Assembly: GCF_003284925.1 (NCBI RefSeq)
Contig: NZ_QMEX01000009.1
Coordinates: 1-64,000 of the forward strand
Length of the DNA: 64,000 nucleotides
Direction: 5' to 3'
Source: Mycolicibacter senuensis
GTDB lineage: Bacteria > Actinomycetota > Actinomycetes > Mycobacteriales > Mycobacteriaceae
The number at the start of each line of letters is the position of its first letter. Positions within the stretch are counted from its first letter, which is position 1. Shown piece by piece: positions 55,024-64,000 of this stretch. Below the pieces are notes generated by a model, which did no database searches, was not told the origin of the DNA, and worked only from the letters and a program-made list of their open reading frames with translations. Both the position numbers and the translations under genes were made by a program.

Positions 55024-55037
55024 TTACCGAAGAGTAA
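55024..55037. promoter_or_regulatory. Operator TTAC-N6-GTAA in front of the Rv0238-like tetR
   Basis: TTAC-CGAAGA-GTAA in the 77-base gap between lpqI and tetR. Autoregulation would explain it. Confidence 0.6.
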
Positions 55038-55060
55038 CTTCGTGTCCGGCGGTGACGGTA

Positions 55061-56248
55061 TCAGCCGTGGCAGTGCGTTCCGGGTTTCTTGACCGCCGCC
55101 AACCGCGCCAACGAGGCATCGATCGCCTCCCGCTTCAGCTCGCCCGCCGCCACCGCCTGCTCCAGCCGGTCCAACACCGCCGGCACCTCGTCGGTGGTGA
55201 CCCACAGCGCGATGTCCACGCCGGCCTGCAGGCTTCGCAACACCGCATCGGCGACGCCGTAGTGCTCGGTGATGGCGGCCATCGATGACAGGTCGTCGGT
55301 GAACACCAGTCCGGAGAACGCCGGGCCGTGATAGTCGGTGCCGGTGCGCAACAGGCTGACCGCGGCCGGACTCAGGCTGGCCGGGTCCTCGGTCAGGCCG
55401 GGCACTTCCAGGTGTCCCATCATCACCGCCACCGGTGCCTGGCTGACCAGCGTGCGATACGGCACCAGGTCGTTGTCCTGCAGCTGCGCCAGCGGTGGCG
55501 TGGCCACCGCCCCGGCGGTGTGCGAGTCACCGGAGCCGCGGCCGTGGCCGGGGAAGTGTTTGAGTACCGGTAGCAGCCCGGCGTCACGCAGTCCCTGCGC
55601 GTACGCTCCGGCGTACTCGGTTACCTTGGCCGGGTCCGAGCCGAACGAGCGGTCGCCGATCACGGTGTCGTCGTCGGTGCCCGCAGCGACCACGTCGACC
55701 ACGGGTGCGAAGTCGATGGTGATGCCCAGGTCGGCCATCTTGCGGCCGCGCTCGGCCGCCAGCTCGCGCACCTGCGCGGCGCTGTGGGTAGCCGCCAGCT
55801 CCTTGGCAGACGGCGAGGACCCGATCAGCGAGGACAGGCGCGCCACCCGGCCGCCCTCTTCGTCGACACTGACCGCCAGCGGCAGCGGGCCGGCGGCGGC
55901 CTGGTCTTCCTTGATCTCGGTCAGCGAGCCGTCGGTCAGCATCGACAGCTCGGTCCAGCTGCCGATGAAGATGCCGCCGACATGGTGGTCGGTGACCACC
56001 GCGCGCGCGTCGGCCGCGTCACGGACGCCCACCATCACCAACTGCGCGAGCTTGTCGCGGATCGGCAGGGCCGCCAGCTGCTTACAGGCCGGGTCAACCG
56101 GCGCGGCGGCTGTCGAGGTGTCCGTCGACTCCGCCTGTGTCGACGGCGCGGGAGTCTCGGTGCGGTGGGAGCAGGCTGTCGTCAGCGCCGGCAGCAACGC
56201 GGCCGCCAACAGCAGACCGGGCAGTTGTCGAGTCAGCGATGCAGGCAT
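55061..56248 (-). CDS. lpqI: LpqI, lipoprotein beta-N-acetylglucosaminidase (GH3, NagZ-like)
   Basis: 395 residues (388 in M. tuberculosis). The signal peptide ends in the lipobox ALTTAC, so the protein is lipid-anchored outside the membrane. GH3 signatures: KLAQLVMVGVRDA, PLAVSVDEEGGRVARL, LKHFPGHGRGSGDSHTA (general acid/base His in the flexible loop), and LVFTDDLSSMAAI with the nucleophile Asp. It removes GlcNAc from muropeptides in cell-wall recycling. No Shine-Dalgarno site is obvious at ATG 56248. Confidence 0.93.
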   Translation of the reverse strand: MPASLTRQLPGLLLAAALLPALTTACSHRTETPAPSTQAESTDTSTAAAPVDPACKQLAALPIRDKLAQLVMVGVRDAADARAVVTDHHVGGIFIGSWTELSMLTDGSLTEIKEDQAAAGPLPLAVSVDEEGGRVARLSSLIGSSPSAKELAATHSAAQVRELAAERGRKMADLGITIDFAPVVDVVAAGTDDDTVIGDRSFGSDPAKVTEYAGAYAQGLRDAGLLPVLKHFPGHGRGSGDSHTAGAVATPPLAQLQDNDLVPYRTLVSQAPVAVMMGHLEVPGLTEDPASLSPAAVSLLRTGTDYHGPAFSGLVFTDDLSSMAAITEHYGVADAVLRSLQAGVDIALWVTTDEVPAVLDRLEQAVAAGELKREAIDASLARLAAVKKPGTHCHG

Positions 56249-56437
56249 CGCACCATGCTGTCACGGCTAGAACCGCCGGGCTCATGCGGCGGCCCCAGCC
56301 TCACCTCTCCTCCGTCGAGGATCGCTGAACCGCCGGGCACGCCGGGCGCGCATGCTACGTTGGCGGGCGGGAGTCACCGGGGGCGGTGTTATTGGTGCCC
56401 CGAGATCACGTCGCGGGACTGCGGAAGGAGCCAGACC

Positions 56438-56611
56438 ATGCCTCGGTTCGTGGTACCGGCGGCCATCAGCATTGTCGTCGGGGTGCTGCTCGGCGCGGCC
56501 GCCGTCTTCGGCGTGACCTTGATGGTGCAACAGGACACCAAGCCGCAGATCGCCGGGGGCGACCCGCAGTCCTCGGTGCTGAACAGGGTGGAATACGGCA
56601 ACCGCGGCTGA
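56438..56611 (+). CDS. Small membrane protein, DUF2613 (Rv0236A-like)
   Basis: 57 residues, the exact length of Rv0236A. One membrane helix (AISIVVGVLLGAAAVFGVTLMV) is followed by a short polar tail (DPQSSVLNRVEYGNRG). It could be an uncleaved signal anchor or a small secreted protein. AAGGAG lies 7 bases before ATG 56438. It directly precedes aftD, 55 bases upstream, and this pairing is conserved, suggesting a part in arabinan assembly or AftD stability. Confidence 0.88.
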   Translation: MPRFVVPAAISIVVGVLLGAAAVFGVTLMVQQDTKPQIAGGDPQSSVLNRVEYGNRG

Positions 56612-56666
56612 CCTGCGGACGCCGTCGACTTCCGGCCGTCCGCAGACGGAGTTGCAGGGTGTGACA

Positions 56667-59600
56667 ATGTTGTCGCGGCGCTGGCTGTGGCTGGTCGGCG
56701 CAGTCGCGTTGGCCTGCACTTTCATCCAGGCGCCAGGCCGGATCTCCCCGGACACCAAACTGGACCTGACCGCCGATCCGCTGCGGTTCCTGACCCGCGC
56801 GGTCAACCTGTGGAGTAGCGAACTGCCGTTCGGTCAGGTGCAGAACCAGGCCTACGGCTACCTGTTCCCCCACGGCGCCTTCTTCCTGCTCGGTGACTTC
56901 GTGGGGCTGCCCGGCTGGATCATTCAGCGACTCTGGTGGGCGCTGCTGCTCACGGTGGGCTTCTGGGGCGTGCTGCGGGTGGCCGAGACGTTGCGGATCG
57001 GCACCCCCACGGCACGGCTGATCGGCGCCGCCGCATTCGCCCTGTCGCCGCGGGTGTTGACCACCATGGGCTCGATCTCATCGGAAACGCTGCCGATGAT
57101 GCTGGCCCCGTGGGTGCTGCTGCCGGTGATACGCGCGCTGGGCGCGCCGGGTAGCCAGCCGCCGGGGCGCCCGATGCGAGCGCTGGCGGGTCAAGCCGGC
57201 GTGGCGGTGGCACTGATGGGCGCGGTCAACGCCGTCGCGACGCTGGCCGGTTGCCTGCCGGCGATCATCTGGTGGCTGTGTCACCGACCGAACCGACGCT
57301 GGTGGTCCTTCACCGGCTGGTGGCTGCTGGCACTGGCGCTGGCGGTGACCTGGTGGCTGGTCGCCCTGCTGTTGCTGGGCCGGGTCAGTCCGCCGTTCCT
57401 GGACTTCATCGAATCCGCCGGGGTGACCACCCGGTGGACGTCGCTGACCGAGATTCTGCGCGGCACCCACAGTTGGACGCCCTTCGTCGCACCGAACGCC
57501 ACGGCCGGCGCACCGCTGGTCACCCGCCCGGTGCTGATCCTGGGCACCTGCCTGGTGGCCGCCGCCGGGCTGGCCGGGCTGACCGGCATGCTGCGCCGGC
57601 GACTACCGGGCGCCGGGCGGCTGGTCACCATGCTGCTGATCGGGGTGACGCTGCTGGCAGTGGGCTACGCGGGCGGGCTGGGTTCGCCGCTGGCACACGC
57701 CGTGCAGACCTTCCTCGACGCCGGCGGCGCCCCGCTGCGCAACGTGCACAAGCTCGAGTCGGTGATCCGGATCCCGCTGGTGCTCGGAGTCACCTATCTG
57801 CTGGGCCGTATACCGCTGCCGGGCAGCGCCCCGGCAGCGGTGTGGCGTCGTGCCTACGTTCACCCCGAACACCACAAGGCGGCGGCGGTCGGCCTGGTGG
57901 TGCTGACCGCGCTGATGGTCAGCACGTCGCTGGCCTGGACCGGCCGGCTCACTCCGCCGGGGACATTTCAGGATCTGCCGCAGTATTGGCGCGACGCCGC
58001 CGCCTGGCTCGGCGATCACAACACCGGCAGCCCGACGCCGGGCCGGGTGTTGGTGGTGCCGGGGGCTCCGTTCGCCACCCAGACCTGGGGCACCAGTCAC
58101 GACGAGCCGCTGCAGGTGCTCAGTGAGACAGCGGGCGGTCCCTGGGGGGTGCGCGACTCCATTCCGCTGACCCCGCCGCAGACCATCCGGGCGCTGGACT
58201 CGGTGCAGCGGCTCTTCGCCGCCGGCCGCCCCTCGGCCGGGCTGGCCGACACCCTTGCCCGCCAAGGCATTTCCTATCTCGTGGTGCGCAACGACCTGGA
58301 CCCCGACACCTCGCGGTCGGCCCGGCCGCTGCTGGTTCACCGCGCCGTCGACGGCTCGCCGGGGCTACACCGCGTGGCCCAGTTCGGCGACCCGGTGGGG
58401 TCGGGCACGGTGCCCGGATTCGTCTCCGACAGCGGATTGCGCCCGGCCTATCCGGCGATCGAGATCTACCGGGTCGGTGACCCGGCAGCCGGAGCGAACC
58501 CGGGCGCACCGTATCTGGCCGACCTCGATGCGATGCAGCGCGTCGCGGGCGGCCCGGAGGTGCTGCTGCGGCTCGACGAGCATCGCCGGTTGCGCGGCGA
58601 TCCGGTGCTGGGTCCGGTACTGATGACGGCCGACGCGCGCCGAGCCGGGCTCGGTGCCCCGCGAAACGGCGGGATCACTGTCACCGACACGCCGCTGGCC
58701 CGCGAGACCGACTACGGCCGCGTCGACGACCACTCTTCGACGCTGCGGGCCGCCGGCGACGCCCGCCACACCCACAGCCGGGTGCCGGACTATCCGACGC
58801 CCGGCGCCGCCACGGTGTTCGGCGGCTGGATCGGCGGCCGGATCACCGCGTCGAGTTCGTCCTCGGACGCCACCGCGCTGCCCGACGTGGCGCCGTCGAC
58901 GTCCCCGGCCGCCGCCATCGACGGCGACTCGGGCACTGCCTGGGTGTCCAACGCGCTGCAGTCGGCGGTCGGCCAATGGCTGCAGATCGACTTCGACCAC
59001 CCGTTGACCAACGGCACCATCACCGTGACCCCCAGCGCGACGGCCGTCGGCGCGCAGGTACGGCGGATCCAGATCTCCACCGTCAACGGCACCACCACGC
59101 TGCGGTTCGACCGCGCCGGCGAGCCGCTGACCGCCGCGCTGCCCTACGGCGAGACGCCGTGGGTGCGGATCACCGCATCAGGAACCGAAGACGGTTCCCC
59201 CGGGGTGCAATTCGGCATCACCGACCTGTCGGTCACCCAGTACGACGCCTCGGGTTACGCGCATCCCGTCGACCTGCGCCACACCGCGCTCGTACCGGCC
59301 CCACCGGCGGGTGCGCGGGTGTCGCAATGGGATCTCGGGGCGGGCCTGCCCGGCCGGGCCGGCTGTGCCGCCGCCTCGGACGCCGTCCGCTGCGCGGCAT
59401 CGATGATGCTGGAGCCCGAGGAACCCGCCACCTTCAGCCGCACCCTGAACGTGCCGCAGCCCATCTCGGTGACCCCGACGGTGTGGGTGCGGCCACGGCA
59501 GAGCCCCCACCTGGTCGACCTGATCGCCGAGCCGGGCGCGGCGAGGGCCCGCGGTGACGCCGACGTGCTCGACGTGCTCGGGTCGGCATACGCCGCCGCG

Positions 59601-60938
59601 GACGGTGATCCGGGCACCGCGTGGACCGCGTCGCAGCGGGTGGTCGCCCACCGCTCCCCGCCGACCCTGACCATCACGTTGCCGCGCCCGGTCGAGGTGG
59701 CCGGATTGCGGTTCACCGCCAGTAGGTCCCCGTTACCGGCGCGGCCCACGCTGGTGGCCATCGACCTCGGCTCGGGCCCGCAGGTCCGGGAACTGGCGGA
59801 CTCCGACGAGCAGCGGGTACGGCTGCAGCCGCGGGTGACCGACACCGTCTCGATCAGTCTGCTGGGTTGGCAGGACGTGATCGACCGCACCGCGATCGGC
59901 TTCGACCAGCTCAAACCGCCCGGGCTGGCCGACGTGAGCGTGCTCGGCGTCAACGGCCGGCCGATCGCTCCCGCAGACCCCGCCCGCAACCGGTCGCGCC
60001 AGGTCACCGTCGATTGCGGCCACGGCCCGATCGTCGCGATCGCCGGCCGGTTCGTGCACACCTCGATCACCACCACCGTGGGCGCCTTGCTCGATGACGA
60101 GCCGGTGCGCGCCCAGCCCTGCGATCAGCGACCGATCGCGCTGCCGCCCGGGGCGCAGGAACTGTTGATCAGTCCGGGTTCGGCGTTCGTCGTCGACAGC
60201 GCCACGCTGTCCGGGCCGCTGGCAACCCGCGATGCAGTCAGCACCGCGACGACACCCGCCGTCGTCGGCACGTGGAGTCCCGCCCGGCGCGAGGTGACGG
60301 TATCCGACGCGCCGGCAACCCGGGTGTTGGTCGTTCCGGAGAGCATCAACCGCGGTTGGGTGGCACGCACAACCGACGGCAGCCGACTGGTCCCGGTCGC
60401 GGTCAACGGTTGGCAGCAGGGCTGGGTGGTTCCCGCCGGTACGGACGGCACGGTCACGTTGACGTTCGGCCCCAACCGGATGTACCGCCTGGGGATGGCC
60501 GGCGGGCTGGCCCTACTGCCGCTGCTGGCCCTGCTGGCCTGGTGGCCGACACGGCGGATCCGCAGCCCCGGCCCGCCGGCGCGGCCCTGGCAGCCCAGCC
60601 GCGGGCAGCTGGGGATCGCCGTGCTCGCGGTCGGCACCCTGATCGCCGGTGCCGCCGGCGCCGTCGTGTTCGGGGCGGCGCTGATCGCGATGTTCGCGCT
60701 GCGCCATCGGCAGCGCGCATTCGACGCGATCCGGCTCGGTTTGAGCTCCGGCGGGCTGATCCTGGCCGGTGCGGTGTTGTGCCGGCACCCGTGGCGATCG
60801 GTGGACGGCTACGCCGGACATTCCGCGGGCGCGCAGCTGGCTGCCCTGGTCTCGGTCGCCGTGCTGGCTGCGACCGCCGCGGTGGTCAGCAGCGGTGGAC
60901 GTGATCCCGGCGAGCCCGCGCGCCGAGTGGGGATCTGA
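56667..60938 (+). CDS. aftD: AftD, alpha-(1->3)-arabinofuranosyltransferase
   Basis: 1423 residues (M. tuberculosis AftD has about 1400). N-terminal GT-C membrane region with many helices, starting WLWLVGAVALACTFIQAPGR; the first periplasmic loop PDTKLDL carries the candidate catalytic Asp. The long middle part is periplasmic and includes discoidin/F5-F8-type carbohydrate-binding modules, seen as AAIDGDSGTAWVSNALQSAV and AAADGDPGTAWTASQR. A second membrane region (MYRLGMAGGLALLPLLALLA onward) closes the protein. It adds branching arabinose from decaprenyl-phospho-arabinose to arabinogalactan and lipoarabinomannan. ATG 56667 is preferred; TTG 56652 and GTG 56661 are in frame. Confidence 0.93.
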   Translation: MLSRRWLWLVGAVALACTFIQAPGRISPDTKLDLTADPLRFLTRAVNLWSSELPFGQVQNQAYGYLFPHGAFFLLGDFVGLPGWIIQRLWWALLLTVGFWGVLRVAETLRIGTPTARLIGAAAFALSPRVLTTMGSISSETLPMMLAPWVLLPVIRALGAPGSQPPGRPMRALAGQAGVAVALMGAVNAVATLAGCLPAIIWWLCHRPNRRWWSFTGWWLLALALAVTWWLVALLLLGRVSPPFLDFIESAGVTTRWTSLTEILRGTHSWTPFVAPNATAGAPLVTRPVLILGTCLVAAAGLAGLTGMLRRRLPGAGRLVTMLLIGVTLLAVGYAGGLGSPLAHAVQTFLDAGGAPLRNVHKLESVIRIPLVLGVTYLLGRIPLPGSAPAAVWRRAYVHPEHHKAAAVGLVVLTALMVSTSLAWTGRLTPPGTFQDLPQYWRDAAAWLGDHNTGSPTPGRVLVVPGAPFATQTWGTSHDEPLQVLSETAGGPWGVRDSIPLTPPQTIRALDSVQRLFAAGRPSAGLADTLARQGISYLVVRNDLDPDTSRSARPLLVHRAVDGSPGLHRVAQFGDPVGSGTVPGFVSDSGLRPAYPAIEIYRVGDPAAGANPGAPYLADLDAMQRVAGGPEVLLRLDEHRRLRGDPVLGPVLMTADARRAGLGAPRNGGITVTDTPLARETDYGRVDDHSSTLRAAGDARHTHSRVPDYPTPGAATVFGGWIGGRITASSSSSDATALPDVAPSTSPAAAIDGDSGTAWVSNALQSAVGQWLQIDFDHPLTNGTITVTPSATAVGAQVRRIQISTVNGTTTLRFDRAGEPLTAALPYGETPWVRITASGTEDGSPGVQFGITDLSVTQYDASGYAHPVDLRHTALVPAPPAGARVSQWDLGAGLPGRAGCAAASDAVRCAASMMLEPEEPATFSRTLNVPQPISVTPTVWVRPRQSPHLVDLIAEPGAARARGDADVLDVLGSAYAAADGDPGTAWTASQRVVAHRSPPTLTITLPRPVEVAGLRFTASRSPLPARPTLVAIDLGSGPQVRELADSDEQRVRLQPRVTDTVSISLLGWQDVIDRTAIGFDQLKPPGLADVSVLGVNGRPIAPADPARNRSRQVTVDCGHGPIVAIAGRFVHTSITTTVGALLDDEPVRAQPCDQRPIALPPGAQELLISPGSAFVVDSATLSGPLATRDAVSTATTPAVVGTWSPARREVTVSDAPATRVLVVPESINRGWVARTTDGSRLVPVAVNGWQQGWVVPAGTDGTVTLTFGPNRMYRLGMAGGLALLPLLALLAWWPTRRIRSPGPPARPWQPSRGQLGIAVLAVGTLIAGAAGAVVFGAALIAMFALRHRQRAFDAIRLGLSSGGLILAGAVLCRHPWRSVDGYAGHSAGAQLAALVSVAVLAATAAVVSSGGRDPGEPARRVGI

Positions 60939-60967
60939 CGACCGACCCGCCGACAAACCCGGGCCGG

Positions 60968-61894
60968 CTACTGCGCCGCCTCGAGCTTCTCGATCTGGGT
61001 GTTGAACAGTTGCACCAGCTCATCGGCGTGAGTGGCATCATCTGACTCGTCATCGCCGGTTCGAAGCCCGATGTCATTGCTGCTGGCAACGACGAGCACG
61101 CCGCGGTAGTAGCCGGAGATCGTGGAGGCGGTGATCGCGATCGGCAGCCGGATGGCCGCCTTGCTGGAACTGGTGATCACCGTCGCGACCGCCCACGACG
61201 GCACTCCCTCGGCCTCCAACGGGCTGAGCTGGATATCGGTGGTGACGCTACGTCCGCCGGACTCGAAGGTCTGCTTGAACGACTGGCATTTGTCCACGAA
61301 CGCCTTGAGGTCCGGGCGGTCCGGCGTCAGGGCCAGCCGAACTCTCATCGAGTGCAGGCCACCGGGTTGCAGCTTGGCCAACGTGGCCGTCGCCGTCTGG
61401 GTCGCGGAACTGGGACTCGAGTAGAAGTCAGCGCATTCCGGGGGGTCAACGGTCAGATTCGGCATCTCCGAGGGGCTGTCGCCGGCGCTGTTGACCCCGC
61501 TGATCCACTTGCCGCCGGAGGGGTCCGGGAAGGCGGCGCGTTCGACGAGCATGTCCGAGGTCAGCTCGGTGATGTCCGGTTTCCGGGACGGTTTCTCCTC
61601 CGCGGTGAGGCGACCACCCAAGCCCACCATCAGCCCTATGCCCACCACGACCGCCGTCGCGGCCGCGGCCAGCGAGAGCCACAGCCGCTTGCGCGAGCCC
61701 GGCTCGGGCGCCGGTATCGGCCACGGGGCGCCGTAGGGCGGATACGGCACCGGGGCGCCACCCTGACCGAAGTCGTCCACCCACAACGGCCAGCCGGGTG
61801 GCGGAGGCGGCCACGACGGATCCGGCGCCCAGTTCGCGTCCGGCGCCCAGCCGGGCGGCGCAGGCGGCCAGTTGGGCGGAGGGTTGAAACGCAT
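60968..61894 (-). CDS. Proline-rich single-pass membrane protein of unknown function
   Basis: 308 residues. Cytoplasmic N-terminal ~75 residues are rich in PP-x-W repeats (NPPPNWPPAPPGW, DPSWPPPPPGWPLW), like the DUF2510-type PPGW segments of actinobacterial membrane proteins. One helix follows (LWLSLAAAATAVVVGIGLMV), then a ~210-residue outer domain with two cysteines (PPECADFY and VDKCQSF) that may form a disulfide. The outer part resembles the PknH-type/lipoprotein sensor domains of mycobacteria. ATG 61894 is chosen since the protein-like character begins there. It lies between aftD and gabD1, where I know of no such gene in M. tuberculosis, and is divergent from gabD1. Confidence 0.78.
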   Translation of the reverse strand: MRFNPPPNWPPAPPGWAPDANWAPDPSWPPPPPGWPLWVDDFGQGGAPVPYPPYGAPWPIPAPEPGSRKRLWLSLAAAATAVVVGIGLMVGLGGRLTAEEKPSRKPDITELTSDMLVERAAFPDPSGGKWISGVNSAGDSPSEMPNLTVDPPECADFYSSPSSATQTATATLAKLQPGGLHSMRVRLALTPDRPDLKAFVDKCQSFKQTFESGGRSVTTDIQLSPLEAEGVPSWAVATVITSSSKAAIRLPIAITASTISGYYRGVLVVASSNDIGLRTGDDESDDATHADELVQLFNTQIEKLEAAQ

Positions 61895-62006
61895 CCAGGA
61901 CTCCCGTATCGCTGTACTGACGCTGGCTCGTCGCGAGCCTACGCGGTTCGATGGTGGCAGGCTGGACCTACACACCCCACGACGCAGCGCCCCGAAGGAG
62001 ACTCGC

Positions 62007-63386
62007 GTGCCCGCAATTGCCACCACCAACCCGGCAACCGGCGAGACGGTCAAGACGTTCACCGCGGCCACTGAAGCGCAGATCGAAGCCGCGATCGCCC
62101 GCGCGGCGGCCCGCTTCGCCGACTACCGTCGCACCGATTTCGCCCAGCGCGCCCGCTGGACGCATGCGGCCGCCGACCTACTGGAGGCCGAAGCCGACGA
62201 CGTCGCCGCGACGATGACGCTGGAGATGGGCAAGACGCTGACCTCGGCCAAGGCCGAAGCGCTCAAATGCGTCAAGGGCTTCCGGTTCTACGCCGACCAC
62301 AGCGAAGCCCTGCTGGCCGATGAGCCCGCCCCCGACGCCTCGGCGGTCAACGCGTCCAAGGCGTTCGCGCGTTACCAGCCGCTCGGGGTGGTGCTGGCGG
62401 TGATGCCGTGGAACTTCCCGCTCTGGCAAGCGGTGCGGTTCGCCGCGCCGGCCCTCATGGCCGGCAACGTCGGTCTGCTCAAGCACGCCTCCAATGTGCC
62501 GCAGACCGCGCTGTACCTGGAAGACCTGTTGTCGCGCGCCGGTTTTCCCGACGGCTGCTTTCAGACCCTGCTGATCGGATCGGGCGCCGTGGAGCGGGTG
62601 CTGCGCGACCCGCGGGTGGCGGCGGCGACCCTGACCGGCAGTGAGCCGGCCGGACGGTCGGTTGCGGCCATCGCCGGCGACGAGGTGAAACACACGGTGC
62701 TGGAGCTGGGCGGCAGCGACCCGTTCATCGTGATGCCGTCTGCCGACCTGGACGCCGCGGTGACGACCGCGGTCAAGGCCCGGGTACAGAACAACGGCCA
62801 ATCCTGTATCGCGGCAAAGCGATTCATCGTCCACACCGATGTCTACGACGACTTCGTCACCGAGTTCACCGCCCAGATGTCGGCGCTGCGGGTCGGCGAT
62901 CCGACCGACCCGGACACCGACGTCGGACCGCTGGCCACCGAACAGGGCCGCGACGAGGTGGAACAGCAGGTGGACACCGCGGCGGCGGCCGGCGCGGTGA
63001 TCCAGTGCGGCGGGAAGCGGCTCGACCGCCCGGGCTGGTTCTACCCGCCGACCGTGATCACCGACATCACCCGTGACATGGCCCTGTTCACCGAGGAGGT
63101 GTTCGGGCCGGTGGCCTCGGTGTACCGCGTCGCCGACATTGACGAGGCGATCGAGATCGCCAATGCCACCACCTTCGGGCTGGGATCGAACGCCTGGACC
63201 CGCGACGACGCCGAGATCAGCCGGTTCGCCGACGAGATCGAGGCCGGCCAGGTCTTCATCAACGGCATGACGGTGTCCTACCCGGAGTTGCCGTTCGGCG
63301 GCATCAAGCGGTCGGGGTATGGCCGGGAACTGTCCGGCCACGGTATTCGGGAGTTCTGCAACCTCAAAACGGTGTGGGTGGCCTGA
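62007..63386 (+). CDS. gabD1: GabD1, succinate-semialdehyde dehydrogenase
   Basis: 459 residues, aldehyde-dehydrogenase superfamily. [20 protein letters not shown], the glycine motif [16 protein letters not shown], the general base Glu in [13 protein letters not shown], the nucleophile Cys in [15 protein letters not shown], and [13 protein letters not shown]. It oxidises succinate semialdehyde to succinate with NAD(P), feeding the TCA cycle. GTG 62007 has GAAGGAG 7 bases upstream and the product begins like the family ([12 protein letters not shown]). Same position as Rv0234c. Confidence 0.95.
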   Translation: MPAIATTNPATGETVKTFTAATEAQIEAAIARAAARFADYRRTDFAQRARWTHAAADLLEAEADDVAATMTLEMGKTLTSAKAEALKCVKGFRFYADHSEALLADEPAPDASAVNASKAFARYQPLGVVLAVMPWNFPLWQAVRFAAPALMAGNVGLLKHASNVPQTALYLEDLLSRAGFPDGCFQTLLIGSGAVERVLRDPRVAAATLTGSEPAGRSVAAIAGDEVKHTVLELGGSDPFIVMPSADLDAAVTTAVKARVQNNGQSCIAAKRFIVHTDVYDDFVTEFTAQMSALRVGDPTDPDTDVGPLATEQGRDEVEQQVDTAAAAGAVIQCGGKRLDRPGWFYPPTVITDITRDMALFTEEVFGPVASVYRVADIDEAIEIANATTFGLGSNAWTRDDAEISRFADEIEAGQVFINGMTVSYPELPFGGIKRSGYGRELSGHGIREFCNLKTVWVA

Positions 63387-63402
63387 GACCGGGTCGGCCG
63401 TC

Positions 63403-64000
63403 TCAGGCGGAGACCGCCAGCATCTTGCGGTCTTCGTCGGCGAAGGTGTCCTCCAGCTGTACCGGCGAATAGTCCAGGTCGATCTCGCCGACCGGGCGGC
63501 CGCGGGCGCTGCTGATGGTGCCGAACCGGCGCATCCCCTTGTCCATGGAGTACTGCAGCAGTTCGTCGGAGGACAGTCCGAACGGGACGTCCTCACCGTA
63601 GATCTCGCTGCCCTCCGCGTTGTAGCTCACCAACAGCGGCAGGAGTTCGTTCATCCGTGTTTCGAACACCTCCCAGTTGGCGTCGTCGGCGGCGATGTGG
63701 CGCCGGCACGTGAAGGTGCCCCACGCCATGTGGCGCCGCTCGTCGTCGGCGATGTGCCCGATGAGGGCCTGCATACCCGGAAGCACGCCGCGCTGCACGC
63801 AGATCTTGTGCCAGGCGTAGTAACCGGTCAGCGCCAGCGTGCCCTCGACGAAGTGGTTGTAGGTCACCGCCGCACGTACCTGGCTCGCCGGTGAGGGATC
63901 GACCGACAGGATGGCCAACGATTCCGGCAATTCCTCGTTGAATATCCGCCGGTAGGACGGGAGCGCGTCGAGGTAGCCATGCAGGTCGTCGGTTATCCCC
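63403..64000 (-). CDS. nrdB: R2-like ligand-binding oxidase (R2lox, Rv0233-like), N-terminus outside the window
   Basis: 199 C-terminal residues are seen; the frame stays open to the window edge, so the true start is beyond 64000. The Mn/Fe ligands can be placed: VTYNHFVEG holds the Tyr that forms the ether crosslink and the bridging Glu five residues later, and [11 protein letters not shown] lies exactly 35 residues on with the next Glu and, three later, His. This spacing fits Tyr162, Glu167, Glu202 and His205 of the M. tuberculosis protein. It is not a ribonucleotide reductase subunit, although often named nrdB. Its reaction is thought to be oxidation of a long-chain ligand. Confidence 0.92.
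   Translation of the reverse strand, partial: GITDDLHGYLDALPSYRRIFNEELPESLAILSVDPSPASQVRAAVTYNHFVEGTLALTGYYAWHKICVQRGVLPGMQALIGHIADDERRHMAWGTFTCRRHIAADDANWEVFETRMNELLPLLVSYNAEGSEIYGEDVPFGLSSDELLQYSMDKGMRRFGTISSARGRPVGEIDLDYSPVQLEDTFADEDRKMLAVSA

Noticed and set aside
54984..55205. N-terminal extension of the Rv0238-like TetR to codon 55205
   Set aside because: It would cover the operator and lpqI in another frame and has Gly/Arg-rich shadow composition; ATG 54983 fits the family.
61895..62071. 59-residue N-terminal extension of the proline-rich membrane protein
   Set aside because: It overlaps the gabD1 start in antisense and lacks the protein-like character that begins at ATG 61894.

Overview
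The window is high-GC DNA from a mycobacterium, most likely a non-tuberculous Mycolicibacterium-type species. Gene order and recognisable protein sequences follow, with rearrangements, the M. tuberculosis stretch Rv0233-Rv0275: R2lox (nrdB), gabD1, aftD with its small DUF2613 neighbour, lpqI, htdX, fabG4, fadA2, fadE5, the flavin reductase, the Sdh1 succinate dehydrogenase, hsp20/acr2, nirBD, hemD-wHTH, narK3, aac(2')-I, the oxoprolinase-like cluster, polD-type polymerase, fadD2, fadE6 and the TetR/VOC genes. Against this backbone the window adds selA-selB, a secreted duplicated-domain protein, a catabolic island at about 11.6-19 kb, a SulP/SbtA transporter pair and a second narK. It lacks the cob genes that separate nirD from the nar/hem genes in M. 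tuberculosis.

Layout. 1-1.9 kb: end of selA and selB (selenocysteine insertion). 2-3 kb: secreted protein with an internal duplication. 3.2-6.1 kb: two TetR regulators, a VOC enzyme and a 2-hydroxyacid dehydrogenase. 6.1-11.6 kb: fadE6, fadD2 and the LigD-POL-like polymerase. 11.6-15.8 kb: FadD17-like ligase, gene relics, a 3-hydroxyisobutyrate-dehydrogenase-like enzyme, an XRE-cupin regulator and a divergent VOC enzyme. 15.9-20 kb: SDR, APH-like kinase and ACAD operon under a divergent XRE-TetR fusion regulator. 20-26.9 kb: oplA, fecB2, pxpB/pxpC-like genes and aac(2'). 26.7-30.5 kb: SulP and SbtA transporters, possibly for inorganic carbon. 30.7-39 kb: nitrate/nitrite block (two narK, wHTH, CbiX-like chelatase, HemD-wHTH, nirD, nirB), combining transport, siroheme supply and nitrite reduction. 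39-43.7 kb: hsp20 with a heat/oxidative-stress control region, a small conserved gene and the three-gene sdh operon. 43.7-48.2 kb: suhB-like phosphatase, flavin reductase, fadE5, a GlxA-type regulator relic and a DJ-1/PfpI protein. 48.4-52.1 kb: fadA2 divergent from fabG4-htdX. 52-56.2 kb: two TetR genes, a secreted PE-PPE-type hydrolase and lpqI. 56.4-64 kb: DUF2613 protein, aftD, a proline-rich membrane protein, gabD1 and R2lox, which runs off the edge.

The most interesting signals are: (i) one inverted repeat, TTAC-N6-GTAA, in front of fadE5, between fadA2 and fabG4, and in front of the tetR at 54.4 kb, defining a candidate fatty-acid regulon; (ii) a tandem duplication of a narK plus hemD-wHTH unit in which one copy lost its HemD domain; (iii) a split version of the ACAD10/11 kinase-dehydrogenase pair; (iv) a series of TAnnnT boxes 6-7 bases before ATG codons that lack Shine-Dalgarno sequences, suggesting leaderless mRNAs and fixing several starts; and (v) several gene relics. 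All functional statements come from reading the sequence and from knowledge of the families; no database search was run.
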